From positions 33,149-97,148 of the forward strand of contig UCEZ01000059.1 of assembly GCA_900471525.1 (NCBI GenBank): DNA of 64,000 nt, read 5' to 3'. A program made the position numbers and the translations under genes. This document shows, piece after piece, positions 49,451 through 57,854 of the stretch (the stretch's first letter is position 1; the number at the start of each line of letters is the position of its first letter). The DNA comes from Hyphomicrobiales bacterium. Lineage in GTDB: Bacteria; Pseudomonadota; Alphaproteobacteria; Rhizobiales; Rhizobiaceae. The notes beneath the pieces were generated by a model, which was not told the origin of the DNA, ran no database searches, and saw nothing but the letters and a program-made list of their open reading frames with translations.

Positions 49451-50389
49451 TCAGGCGGCACGGATGCCCTGGTGATGGCTGCTCATGAGCTTACCGACGA
49501 TGTCGAGAAGCACGGAGCGTGCGGCGAGTGCCGGCTCCGAAAGTGGGAGATGGTCCGACACGCAGAGCGAGACGGTCGCATCGATGACGGGCTTCGTCAG
49601 CGCCCTCACCTGCGCGCCCGCAAAACCCGACGTCTCCGTCACCACGGAAGCCGGGAGGATCGTCGAGCCAAGCCCGTCGAGGACTGCCGCTCCGAGCGCC
49701 GGAACGGACTCAATCTCCGAGACAACGTCCGGAACGGCCCTTGCCCTCGCGAGGGCTTCGTCGATCAGCCGGCGTAAAAGGTGGCCTTTGCTGGGAAGCA
49801 GCAATGGTAGCTCGTTCAACTCCGAGATTGGAAGCGGCACCTCAGGGTCGCCCGGCAATTCCATGCCGGGCGGCGAGACGAGGAACATCTCCTCCCGAAA
49901 CAGCGGCTGCAGCGTTACGCCCTTGATGGGGTCGGCCGCGTAGATCAGCGCCATGTCCATTTTCCCCGTCATGATCAGCTCGCTCAGGATGTGACCAAAG
50001 CTGTCATTGATATGGACGACGATCTTGGGATGCTTCGCCTTCATCTCCTTGAGCAGCGGCAGCGAGAGCGCGCTGGACGTCGAATAGGTCGCCAGCCCGA
50101 TGGAGACGCGGCCGGCGACGGACCTTGCCGACTGGTTGATGTCGATCTGCGCCTGATCGATCTGCTTGAGCATCAACTGGGCGTGGCGATAAAGGATGAG
50201 CCCGGCCTCGGTCGGTGTGATGCCGACGTTGCTGCGGATCAGGAGCTTGTGCTTGAAGTGCGCCTCAAGGGCGGCGATCTGCTGCGACAGTGCTGGCTGG
50301 GCGGTGCGCAAGATCGCCGCGGCGCGCGAAACGCTGCCCGTATCGACGATCTTGACGAAGCTTCTCAGTTTTCTGAAATCGACGCTCAT
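49451..50389 (-). CDS. LysR-family regulator of the hyu/liv locus
   Basis: LysR-type transcriptional regulator (312 aa). The N-terminal HTH reads MSVDFRKLRSFVKIVDTGSVSRAAAILRTAQPALSQQ in pattern, closest to the CynR/NAC/hydrolase-cluster type. A C-terminal ligand domain follows to about 290. It ends 7 bases from the shared operator copy 1 and lies behind the aminotransferase gene, so it may be both part of the liv transcript and the regulator of both operons. The inducer is unknown. Confidence 0.9.
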   Translation of the reverse strand: MSVDFRKLRSFVKIVDTGSVSRAAAILRTAQPALSQQIAALEAHFKHKLLIRSNVGITPTEAGLILYRHAQLMLKQIDQAQIDINQSARSVAGRVSIGLATYSTSSALSLPLLKEMKAKHPKIVVHINDSFGHILSELIMTGKMDMALIYAADPIKGVTLQPLFREEMFLVSPPGMELPGDPEVPLPISELNELPLLLPSKGHLLRRLIDEALARARAVPDVVSEIESVPALGAAVLDGLGSTILPASVVTETSGFAGAQVRALTKPVIDATVSLCVSDHLPLSEPALAARSVLLDIVGKLMSSHHQGIRAA

Positions 50390-50464
50390 GGTTCCCGACT
50401 TTGTTTCGTGAACCTAAGGCCTCGCGCAGGAGCGGCGCAAGCCCCTCCCGCGACACGCGTGACT

Positions 50465-51673
50465 TCAGCGAAGGGTCGCCACCGCGCTTTCAATGCGATC
50501 GCAGGCAGCCTTGATGGCTTCCATCGACGTGGCGATTGACAGGCGGAAATAAGGCGAGAGGCCGTAGGCAGCGCCCTGGAGCGCGGCGACACCGACACCA
50601 TCAAGCAGGTAGAGAACAAAATCGAGGTCCGTCTCGATCGTCTTGCCTTCCGGGGTCTTCTTGCCGATAACGCCGGCGCAGTTCGGAAACAGGTAGAAGG
50701 CGCCGTCCGGCACCAGGCACGACAGGCCGGGAACGGCGTTCAGTCGGGCGCAGGCGTAGTCGCGACGCTCCTTGTAAACCTTGACACTTTCACTCACGAA
50801 CGACTGGTCCGATGACAGCGCATGAGCGGCGGCGGCCTGGCTGATGGAAGACGGGCAGGACGACATCTGTGATTGCAGCTTGTTGATCGCGGCGACCAGC
50901 GGCGCTGGCCCGGCTGCGTAACCGATACGCCATCCGGTCATCGCATAGGACTTCGAGACGCCGTTCGCGAGCAGCACGCGATCCTTTAGTTCCGGCACCG
51001 CGGCAACAAGCGTCGTCATCGGCTCGTCCCGGAACCAGACCTGGTCGTAGATGTCGTCGGAAAGAACGAAGACGTGCGGATGGCGCAGAAGCACCTTTCC
51101 GAGAGCCTCGAGCTCGCTCCGGCTGTACGCCGCTCCGGTCGGGTTAGAAGGGGCGTTCAGGATCAGCCAGAGGGTTTTCGGCGTGATGGCAGCCTCAAAT
51201 GCCTCCGGGGTGAGCTTGAAACCCTGCTCCTGCGGGCACTGGATGATCACCGGCTTGCCTTCGTTGGCGATCACCATGTCCGGATACGAGACCCAGTAGG
51301 GAGCCGGGACTATGACCTCGGCGTCGTTCTCGACGCTCGCCATCAGCGCGAGGAAGAGGATCTGTTTTGCCCCGCCCCCGACGCAGATCTCGTTGTCGGC
51401 ATAGCTGAGACCAAGACGGCGCTCGAAATCACCGATGATGGCGTTGCGAAGCGCCGGCGTGCCGTTCACCGGCGTATACTTGGTCTCCCCCCGGTCGATC
51501 GCGGCATGCGCGGCAGCCTTCACGTTCTCAGGCGTATCAAAGTCGGGCTCGCCGACTGTCATGTCGACGATGTCTCGGCCGGCCGCCTTCAGTTCGCGCG
51601 CGCGGGCCGCAGCCGCCGTGCTCGGCGATACCTTGATGCGGGACACACGTGATGCAGGCACAAAAGTGCTCAT
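50465..51673 (-). CDS. Class I/II aminotransferase (aspartate/aromatic type)
   Basis: PLP-dependent aminotransferase (402 aa) of fold type I. The PLP Lys lies in ANGVSKSYAMTGWRIGYAAGP, the Asn/Asp contacts in LNAPSNPTGAAYS and LSDDIYDQVWF, and the substrate Arg near the C-terminus in YFRLSIATS. It belongs to the aspartate/aromatic aminotransferase group with wide specificity. It starts 46 bases after livF and is followed by lysR on the same strand, so it probably rides on the liv operon. An amino acid released by hydrolysis of the imported compound would be a sensible substrate. Confidence 0.9.
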   Translation of the reverse strand: MSTFVPASRVSRIKVSPSTAAAARARELKAAGRDIVDMTVGEPDFDTPENVKAAAHAAIDRGETKYTPVNGTPALRNAIIGDFERRLGLSYADNEICVGGGAKQILFLALMASVENDAEVIVPAPYWVSYPDMVIANEGKPVIIQCPQEQGFKLTPEAFEAAITPKTLWLILNAPSNPTGAAYSRSELEALGKVLLRHPHVFVLSDDIYDQVWFRDEPMTTLVAAVPELKDRVLLANGVSKSYAMTGWRIGYAAGPAPLVAAINKLQSQMSSCPSSISQAAAAHALSSDQSFVSESVKVYKERRDYACARLNAVPGLSCLVPDGAFYLFPNCAGVIGKKTPEGKTIETDLDFVLYLLDGVGVAALQGAAYGLSPYFRLSIATSMEAIKAACDRIESAVATLR

Positions 51674-51719
51674 GGAAGTTTCCTCAGTTCTCGATTGTGA
51701 TCTGGCTGAAGGTGATCTT

Positions 51720-52463
51720 TTAGTGAACCGCCTCGACCTCGCCGCGCATCTTCCCGGTCAGGAAGAGTTCGCCGAGCTCGTCATGGGTGATGTCCTTGGG
51801 CAGGCCGTCCCAGATAACCTTGCCGAGACGCAGGATGACGGCACGTTCTGCGACTTCCATGGCCTTCTTCGTGTTCTGCTCGACAAGGAGGATGGTCTGG
51901 CCGGAGGCGTGCAACCGGAGAAGCTCGTCGAACACGACGCCGATCGCCGCGGGCGACAGGCCGACCGACGGCTCGTCGACCAACAGTACCTTCGGCCGCT
52001 GCAGGACCGCCATGGCGACTTCAAGCAGTTGCTGCTCGCCACCCGACATGTTTCCGGCGAGCGTCGAACGGCGCGTCTTCAGGATCGGGAAGAGATCATA
52101 GACGTAGTCGCGCTCGGCTTTCACTTTGGCGTCGCGGATCGTATACGCTGCCATCTGCAGATTCTCGTCGACCGTCATCACCGGAAAGTTGCAGCGCCCC
52201 TGCGGCACGAAGGATATCCCCTCGCCCAGGATGGTGCGCGACTTGTACCCCGCGATGTTCTTGCCCTGCCAGTGTATGCTGCCATCCTTGATGGTCGTCA
52301 TACCGTAGAGCGTTTTCAAAAGCGTGGATTTGCCCGCTCCGTTCGGACCCATCAGCGCGACGAACTGGCCGGACGGCACATCGAGCTCGACGCCGTTCAG
52401 GATGTCCAGGGAGCCGTAGCCTGCACGCAGGTTCTTGATCGATAGTTCCGAATTAGCCACCAA
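51720..52463 (-). CDS. livF: Branched-chain-type ABC importer ATPase LivF
   Basis: ATPase (247 aa) of a HAAT-family importer. Walker A is GPNGAGKSTLLKTL, the signature MSGGEQQLLEVAMAVL, Walker B VLLVDEPSVGLSP, with VEQNTKKAME for the switch region. It overlaps the end of livG by 11 bases. Paired with LivG it powers the two permeases. HAAT systems move branched-chain amino acids, amides, urea or aromatic acids, so the substrate follows from the neighbouring enzymes rather than from this gene. Confidence 0.93.
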   Translation of the reverse strand: MVANSELSIKNLRAGYGSLDILNGVELDVPSGQFVALMGPNGAGKSTLLKTLYGMTTIKDGSIHWQGKNIAGYKSRTILGEGISFVPQGRCNFPVMTVDENLQMAAYTIRDAKVKAERDYVYDLFPILKTRRSTLAGNMSGGEQQLLEVAMAVLQRPKVLLVDEPSVGLSPAAIGVVFDELLRLHASGQTILLVEQNTKKAMEVAERAVILRLGKVIWDGLPKDITHDELGELFLTGKMRGEVEAVH

Positions 52464-53223
52464 GATAGGCCTCCCTCACACGCTGATCCTGAATGATGTC
52501 CTGCGGCAGTCCTTCCACAAGCTTCTGCCCTTGATCCAGAACGATCACGCGCTGGCAGATGCTGGTCACGACATCGATGTTGTGCTCAATCACCAGGAAG
52601 CTCACACCCAGCGACTTGTTCGCGTACAGGATCGTCTCAACGACCCGCTCGATGATCTTCGGATTGATGCCCGCCATCGGTTCGTCGAGCAGGATGAGCT
52701 TCGGATCCGGCATCAGCATGGACGCGAACTGGATGAGTTTCTGTTGTCCGCCGGAGAGGTTGCCGGCTGGCTGATGACGGACATCCCAAAGGCCGGCCAT
52801 CTTGATGAGCTCGCGCGCTCTCTCGCGCAGGCCGGAGACGCGCTGGCGCGACATGCGCCCGAGGCCGAACGTTGACCAAAGTGACGGGAAGGTAAACATC
52901 TGCCCCGCGATGATCAGGTTCTCCTCGACGTCCAGCGACTTGAACACGACCGTCTTTTGAAACGACCGGAGCATCCTGCCTTCACGGGCAATGCGGTTCA
53001 GCGACCAGCCGGTGATATCCTGCCCATCGAGCTTCACCGTTCCGGTGTCCGGTTTCGCCAGCCCGGTGCTGCAGTCGAAAAAGGTCGACTTGCCGGATCC
53101 GTTCGGCCCGATCATCCCGGCGATCTCGCCCCGATTGATATGAATGCTGACGTCGTTGACCGCCTTCACCGCACCGTAGGACTTGCGCAGGTTCTTGATC
53201 TCAAGGATTGGAAGACCGGTCAT
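52453..53223 (-). CDS. livG: Branched-chain-type ABC importer ATPase LivG
   Basis: Second ATPase (256 aa) of the importer. Walker A is GPNGSGKSTFFDC, the signature LSGGQQKLIQFASML, Walker B LILLDEPMAGINP and the switch FLVIEHNIDVV. Its ATG overlaps the livM stop (ATGA, 53220-53223). The frame is open far upstream across livM, but those codons are antisense-free shadow and not LivG. All catalytic motifs are intact. Confidence 0.93.
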   Translation of the reverse strand: MTGLPILEIKNLRKSYGAVKAVNDVSIHINRGEIAGMIGPNGSGKSTFFDCSTGLAKPDTGTVKLDGQDITGWSLNRIAREGRMLRSFQKTVVFKSLDVEENLIIAGQMFTFPSLWSTFGLGRMSRQRVSGLRERARELIKMAGLWDVRHQPAGNLSGGQQKLIQFASMLMPDPKLILLDEPMAGINPKIIERVVETILYANKSLGVSFLVIEHNIDVVTSICQRVIVLDQGQKLVEGLPQDIIQDQRVREAYLGG

Positions 53224-54206
53224 TTCGCACCTCCGATCGCATTCCAGAAGCGATTGATGAGGGGCGCGAAGCCTTGTCTGAACCAGAAAACCAGGGCAAG
53301 CAGGCATAGCCCGTAGGCAATCATGCGAAGCTCGGGCGTGATCCGCAGCGCTTCCGTCAGCCCCACGAACAGGAGGCTCCCGAAAACGACGCCGGAGATG
53401 GTCCCCGCGCCGCCGCCGAGCACGATGATCAGCATCGTGGTCGAGTAGTACATCTGGAAGGTCAGCGGGCTGACGACCGTCAGATAATGGGCGTAGATGC
53501 TGCCTCCGACACCGGCGAAGACGGCGCTGATCATGAAGACGATCAGCTTGTAGCGCCACGTCGGGATGCCGACCGACTCCGCAAGCGTTTCGTTCTCGCG
53601 GATGGCGATCATGTTGCGGCCAGCCGGAGAGCGGACGATCGCCCAGACCGCCAGCGTTGCAAGCGCGCCGATCGCCAGCGCCAGATAATAGAAGCCCATG
53701 GTTCCGGACACGGTGAAGGACAGCGGCCCAAGGGCAAAGTGCGGCTTTGGGATGCTCGACAGGCCCATATCGCCGCGGGTGACCGAGATCCAGTTCTTGG
53801 CGATCGCCTGGCCGATGATCACGAAGCCCAGCGTGCACATCACAAATGACGTCGACCGCAGCCGGAGCGCAGGAATACCGAGCGGCAGCGCGATGGCTCC
53901 GGCAGCGAGGCCGGCCGCAACAACGTTTACATAGAAGGGCGTTCCGTAGGTCACGGCAAGGAGACCTGCTGTGTAAGCGCCGATGCCAAAGAACGCAGCC
54001 TGGGCCAGCGAAAGCAGTCCGGTATATCCGACCAGAAGGTTCAGGCCATGGGCGGGAAGCATGAAGATCAGAGCGATGATCAGCGAGTGCGTGACATATC
54101 GGCTGCCGATAAAGGGCGCCGTCAGCGCGATGACCAGCAGGATGGCACCAAGCGGAATGCGAAGATCGCGCCGGCGGATCTGCTGTGCTGTTTCCGTGAG
54201 AGACAT
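53220..54206 (-). CDS. livM: Branched-chain-type ABC importer permease LivM
   Basis: Inner-membrane permease (328 aa) with about nine hydrophobic segments. HGLNLLVGYTGLLSLAQAAFFGIGAYTAG near residues 55-83 and RENETLAESVGIPTWRYKL in the cytoplasmic loop are LivM signatures. It follows livH by 40 bases and overlaps livG by 4. It forms the translocation pore together with LivH. Confidence 0.93.
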   Translation of the reverse strand: MSLTETAQQIRRRDLRIPLGAILLVIALTAPFIGSRYVTHSLIIALIFMLPAHGLNLLVGYTGLLSLAQAAFFGIGAYTAGLLAVTYGTPFYVNVVAAGLAAGAIALPLGIPALRLRSTSFVMCTLGFVIIGQAIAKNWISVTRGDMGLSSIPKPHFALGPLSFTVSGTMGFYYLALAIGALATLAVWAIVRSPAGRNMIAIRENETLAESVGIPTWRYKLIVFMISAVFAGVGGSIYAHYLTVVSPLTFQMYYSTTMLIIVLGGGAGTISGVVFGSLLFVGLTEALRITPELRMIAYGLCLLALVFWFRQGFAPLINRFWNAIGGAK

Positions 54207-54246
54207 GTCGAGTCCTCAAATTCGAGAAAGGGTCGGCGGAACGCGC

Positions 54247-55119
54247 TCAGAAGCGCGCCTGCGTCGAGAACAGTCCATGCGGACGCCACATCAGCATCAG
54301 GATGAGCGTGGCAAAGCCGACGGTATCGCGGAACTGGAGGCCGACATATGTGGCGACCAGGCTCTCCGCGACCCCAAGGATCATGGCTGCGAAGAAGGTC
54401 CCGCGCACGTTGCCGAGACCGCCCATGATGATGATCGGCAGCGTCTTGAAGGTGATGAGTTCTCCCATCCCGCCGTAGACGCTGACGTTCACAGGAGCGG
54501 TCAACACCCCGGACAGAGCGGCAAGCGCGGCACCGAGGATGAAGGTGCGCAGCACGACCTGCGGCACGTCTATGCCGACGACTTCGCAGCAATCGACGTT
54601 CTGCGACACCGCCCGCATCGACTTGCCCATGCGGCTGTAGGTGACCATCAGTTCGAGCCCGACGAAGACCAGCAGACAGACGACCAGGATGAGGATTCGC
54701 TGCTGCGCCAGACTGAAGCCGAGAATGGACACCGGCTCGATATAGCCGTCGGCGAAGAACTTGTAGCCGCCGCCGAAGACGAGGATCACGGTGTTTTGCA
54801 GGACAAGCGCGATCCCCAGCGTGGCGAGCACCCCGGACTCCGCCGGGGCACCAACCATGCGCTGCATGACCAGCTTGCCCACCACATAGGCGATGACGAT
54901 GGTGGACAGCACGCCCACCACGATCGAAGCCTCATAGGAGAGCCCGAGGTAGTCGATGGAAAACCATGCTCCAAACGTCCCGAGCATATAGTATTCGCCG
55001 TGCGCGAAGTTGATGGCCCGCAGCACGCCGAATATCATCGTCATGCCGACAGCGACGATCGCATAGACGGAACCCGTCACGATACCGTTGACGATCTGCT
55101 CAAGGATGGTGGAGAACAT
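54247..55119 (-). CDS. livH: Branched-chain-type ABC importer permease LivH
   Basis: Inner-membrane permease (290 aa). The N-terminal IVNGIVTGSVYAIVAVGMTMIFGVLRAINFAHGE is the LivH hallmark, and RAVSQNVDCCEVVGIDVPQVV is the cytoplasmic coupling loop. GGAG stands before the ATG. It lies 21 bases after livK and ahead of livM, the standard order. Members of this type often carry amides and amino acid derivatives. Confidence 0.93.
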   Translation of the reverse strand: MFSTILEQIVNGIVTGSVYAIVAVGMTMIFGVLRAINFAHGEYYMLGTFGAWFSIDYLGLSYEASIVVGVLSTIVIAYVVGKLVMQRMVGAPAESGVLATLGIALVLQNTVILVFGGGYKFFADGYIEPVSILGFSLAQQRILILVVCLLVFVGLELMVTYSRMGKSMRAVSQNVDCCEVVGIDVPQVVLRTFILGAALAALSGVLTAPVNVSVYGGMGELITFKTLPIIIMGGLGNVRGTFFAAMILGVAESLVATYVGLQFRDTVGFATLILMLMWRPHGLFSTQARF

Positions 55120-55140
55120 GGCCGTATCCCTCGTGCATTC

Positions 55141-56334
55141 TTACTCAGCAGGATACTGAATGTCGGCCGTATAGGCACCCTTGACGCTGGGCTTGCCGTT
55201 TTCGATCTGCAGCAGGATCATCGGCAGGCGTGCCTGATTGTGGTCGTCGAAGGTGACCTCGCCGACCGGGCTCTTGTATTTGATCCTGGAGAGCGCATCC
55301 CGAACCTTTTCGCGGTCAGGGCTGCCGGCTTCGTGGATGGCTTTGGCGAGCAAGTTCACCGTATCCCAGTGGACATAGGCGTGGTTGTTCGGCGCTTCGT
55401 CATATTCGCTTGTGAACTTCTCGACGAATGCCTTGCTTTCGGGTGAATCAAATGCCGGGAGCCAGGCGGCGGCCTCAACCGCACCTTCAAGAGCTGTCGG
55501 GGCTGATTTGATGGTCTTTTCCGTGTTGAACTCGCCATTGCCGATGAGCGTCACCTTGCCGGCCAATCCGATCTCGACCATCTGCCGTGCGACGATCGGC
55601 GTCGTGTCGGCAAGGCCATACATGATGACGGCCTGAGCACCATTGTCGCGGATCTTCGCAAGGACGCTGCGGAAATCGACTTCGCCTTCCTTGTAATAGT
55701 CTTCGCTGAGGATTTCGCCTTTGAATTCCGGCAGGTACTTCTTGGTGAACTCGATTGCCGAGCGGCCATAGTCGCTGTCGACCGAAAGCACGGCGAACTT
55801 GCTGAAACCGCGTTGTTCGGCTGCGTATTTCGCGACAACGAAAGCACGGTTCTCGTCTGTCGGGTAATTGCGGAAAGTCCATTTGTAACCGCCGACACCG
55901 GCACCGTAGGTGATCTTCGGATTGGACGATGCAGCGTTGAGGAAGAGAACGCCGGCGTCTTCTGCCACGGGCTGCATGGCCAGCGTCACAGAGCTGGAGA
56001 CGTCGCCGATGATATAGTCGACCTCGTCCTCGTCGATCAGGCGGCGGGTGGCCGAGACGCCCTCGACCGGGGTGCCCTGGCTGTCGGCGTTGAAAAGCTC
56101 GATCTTGCGTCCGTCGACACCGCCGGCCGCATTGATGTCCTTCACGGCGAGCTCTGCGCCGTGCATGGAGAATGCGCCATAGCGGGCGTTGGGGCCGCTC
56201 ATCGGCGCGACGATGCCGAGCTTGATGGTTTCGTCGGCCGCCTGCGCCAGACCGGACAATGCTGGAACGCTCGCGGCGAGCGAAAGGATAGCGGTGGAAA
56301 TGCAAAATGCTCTGCGGCTTGAAGTATGTTTCAT
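55141..56334 (-). CDS. livK: Branched-chain-type ABC importer binding protein LivK
   Basis: Periplasmic binding protein (397 aa) of the leucine/amide type. A signal peptide (RRAFCISTAILSLAASVPALSGLAQA) precedes DETIKLGIVAPMSGPNARYG. RLIDEDEVDYIIGDVSSSVTLAMQPVAE lines the ligand cleft in the family. It heads the operon livKHMGF-aminotransferase-lysR. The second copy of the shared operator lies about 130 bases upstream of its ATG. The ligand is probably the compound degraded by the hyu operon. Confidence 0.92.
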   Translation of the reverse strand: MKHTSSRRAFCISTAILSLAASVPALSGLAQAADETIKLGIVAPMSGPNARYGAFSMHGAELAVKDINAAGGVDGRKIELFNADSQGTPVEGVSATRRLIDEDEVDYIIGDVSSSVTLAMQPVAEDAGVLFLNAASSNPKITYGAGVGGYKWTFRNYPTDENRAFVVAKYAAEQRGFSKFAVLSVDSDYGRSAIEFTKKYLPEFKGEILSEDYYKEGEVDFRSVLAKIRDNGAQAVIMYGLADTTPIVARQMVEIGLAGKVTLIGNGEFNTEKTIKSAPTALEGAVEAAAWLPAFDSPESKAFVEKFTSEYDEAPNNHAYVHWDTVNLLAKAIHEAGSPDREKVRDALSRIKYKSPVGEVTFDDHNQARLPMILLQIENGKPSVKGAYTADIQYPAE

Positions 56335-56462
56335 GAGTTCCCACTCCGTGTTCTTTGACGCAGTCGCCGGCCCGATGCCGTCGCTTGCCTCTCGCCGCTT
56401 TTGCGGTTCTTTCGAGATCAGCCTTTGCTGACCTCGTCACAGTAGGTTCATAAAAGTGCTGC

Positions 56463-56506
56463 TGGCCAACACAACTCCATTCTGCCGCCATAGCGTTTAA
56501 TTATGG
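56463..56506. promoter_or_regulatory. Shared 44-bp operator, copy 2 (upstream of livK)
   Basis: TGGCCAACACAACT (56463-56476), TCTGCCGCCATA (56481-56492), nine bases, then TATGG (56502-56506) repeat the arrangement of copy 1 base for base in spacing. The LysR box ATA-N9-TAT is intact. Position and orientation relative to livK match those of copy 1 relative to hyuA. Confidence 0.8.
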
Positions 56507-56565
56507 CGAGTGATCGGCCGCAAACGGTGGCCGTGCTGGATGGCATCGAAACAATTGACCCAGAG

Positions 56566-56799
56566 TTTGATCGACCAGAGGCCGCTCCGCGAAAACGCGT
56601 CCCGCTCTTTGACCGGCCAGATTCCGTCGCGGTCAGCGGAACCTGTCACGAACTCGGCCGCAAGTGCCTTGGCGATGGCGATCGCTTCCGCCAGGAGGTC
56701 CCGTTTCTGGATCGGGATCGTTCGATGACCCCTGACATCTCCGCCGGTGAAGCCTTCCTGAAGGATTATGCGCTGACGGACTGAAAAGCTATGGACGGC
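56566..56799 (-). pseudogene. Acyl-CoA dehydrogenase (SfnB-like) N-terminal remnant
   Basis: On the minus strand, DLLAEAIAIAKALAAEFVTG and DRDGIWPVKERDAFSRSGLW follow the pattern of the N-terminal helices of flavin-dependent acyl-CoA dehydrogenase-like monooxygenases such as SfnB. The frame then diverges at about 56566, just before the shared operator, and the rest of such a gene (about 350 codons) is missing. I read it as a stub left when the liv operon and the LysR unit were joined. The similarity is by eye only. The interval 56335-56869 holds no intact gene that I can support. Confidence 0.4.
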
Positions 56800-56821
56800 A
56801 GAAATCTGCCCCGCCGTCTGC

Positions 56822-56853
56822 AACCCGCGGCCTGACCGCCGCGGGTTGTTTTT
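56822..56853 (+). terminator. Strong terminator on the + strand without a clear gene
   Basis: AACCCGCGG (56822-56830) pairs with CCGCGGGTT (56839-56847) and GTTTTTG follows on the + strand. An open frame 56503-56784 on that strand precedes it, but its ATG falls inside the operator and I do not trust it. The hairpin also lies just past the stop of the minus-strand LysR gene. Confidence 0.65.
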
Positions 56854-56869
56854 GATTGTGGACGTTGCG

Positions 56870-57745
56870 TCACTGGCTCTGGATCCAATGCAGGAACTTG
56901 CGGATCGCCTTTTCGTTGCCGCGGCGCTCGAGGTGGGCGAGGTACCAGCCACCAGGCTGCATGACATCGGAATGAAGCGGAGCCACCAGGCTCCCACTTG
57001 AGAGATCGGCCTGAACCAGGAACTCGGGGACCACCACAATCCCTTGCCCGCTGATCGCCGCTTCGATCGCAAGCAGATTGCTGTCGAAGAGCGGCGAGGG
57101 TTTTTGCGATAGTCCGGCGGCACCTACGCTCGCTGCCCATGTCGCGGCGTCTTCGCTCGTCCCGCTCACGGCGAGAAACGAAAAATGGCGCAGATCTTCC
57201 GGTGTCTTGACCGCGCGGGCGATGCCAGGCGAACAAACCCCGACAAGTTTTTCCCGCCGCAGCAGCGTATAGATCACGTTTGGTCGGTTCGGCGTTCGCG
57301 TGTAGATCAGTCCGATGTCGGCCCGGTCGGGATTGAACTCCCAATCGAGAAGACTTGCATCAAGGCTGACAGCGATCTCCGGCGACGCTTCCTTGAATCT
57401 CTGGAGCCGCGGTATCAGCCAGCGCACGGCGACGGTGACATAGACCTGGACAGTCAGGGAGGCCGGCGTGTTCGTCTGGCGGATCAGATCTGTCGTGAGT
57501 GCGATCCGATCCAGCGCGTCCTGGACGACGGGGAAGTATAATGACCCTTCCTTGCTCAGTTCCACACGACCGGGAAGCCGCAGAAAGAGTGGTATGCCCA
57601 GATTGCGCTCCAGGGAGGCGACCTGATGGCTGATCGCGGACTGGGTGACGCGCAATTCTTCTGCCGCCGCTTTGAAGCTGAGCAGGCGTGCCGCCGCTTC
57701 AAAGGCCCTTAGCGTCGTCAAGGGAGGCAATGTCCGCCGAACCAT
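56870..57745 (-). CDS. LysR-family regulator, GcvA-like
   Basis: LysR-type regulator (291 aa) of the GcvA subgroup. The N-terminus PPLTTLRAFEAAARLLSFKAAAEEL and VTQSAISHQVASLERNLG are diagnostic. The C-terminal sensing domain is complete. It is divergent from the peptide-type ABC operon, with 109 bases between the start codons and a CATGA-N7-TCATG inverted repeat near its start, so it most likely controls that operon. Confidence 0.9.
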   Translation of the reverse strand: MVRRTLPPLTTLRAFEAAARLLSFKAAAEELRVTQSAISHQVASLERNLGIPLFLRLPGRVELSKEGSLYFPVVQDALDRIALTTDLIRQTNTPASLTVQVYVTVAVRWLIPRLQRFKEASPEIAVSLDASLLDWEFNPDRADIGLIYTRTPNRPNVIYTLLRREKLVGVCSPGIARAVKTPEDLRHFSFLAVSGTSEDAATWAASVGAAGLSQKPSPLFDSNLLAIEAAISGQGIVVVPEFLVQADLSSGSLVAPLHSDVMQPGGWYLAHLERRGNEKAIRKFLHWIQSQ

Positions 57746-57758
57746 TCTCGGGAACCCA

Positions 57759-57775
57759 CATGAATTTTCCTCATG
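57759..57775. promoter_or_regulatory. LysR-type inverted repeat
   Basis: CATGA (57759-57763) and TCATG (57771-57775) are exact reverse complements seven bases apart, and the T at 57761 and the A at 57773 give T-N11-A. The site is 14 bases upstream of the lysR start and 80 upstream of the binding-protein gene, as expected for an autoregulated LysR pair. Confidence 0.6.
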
Positions 57776-57854
57776 TAGACGTGATTTCTAATCGTTTGCA
57801 AGGCGTTGGCCGCGTTTTCATACTCCCGACATAATCCAAAACAGGGGAACCAGT

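Noticed and set aside
47136-49475. A 779-codon + strand open frame across hyuA
   Set aside because: Antisense shadow of hyuA, which has all its phosphate-loop motifs in the minus frame. The + frame is rich in Arg, Asp and His without domain patterns.
53224-54219. Apparent 588-residue fusion of livG with an N-terminal extension
   Set aside because: The extension is livM read in the wrong frame; livG starts at the ATGA overlap at 53223.
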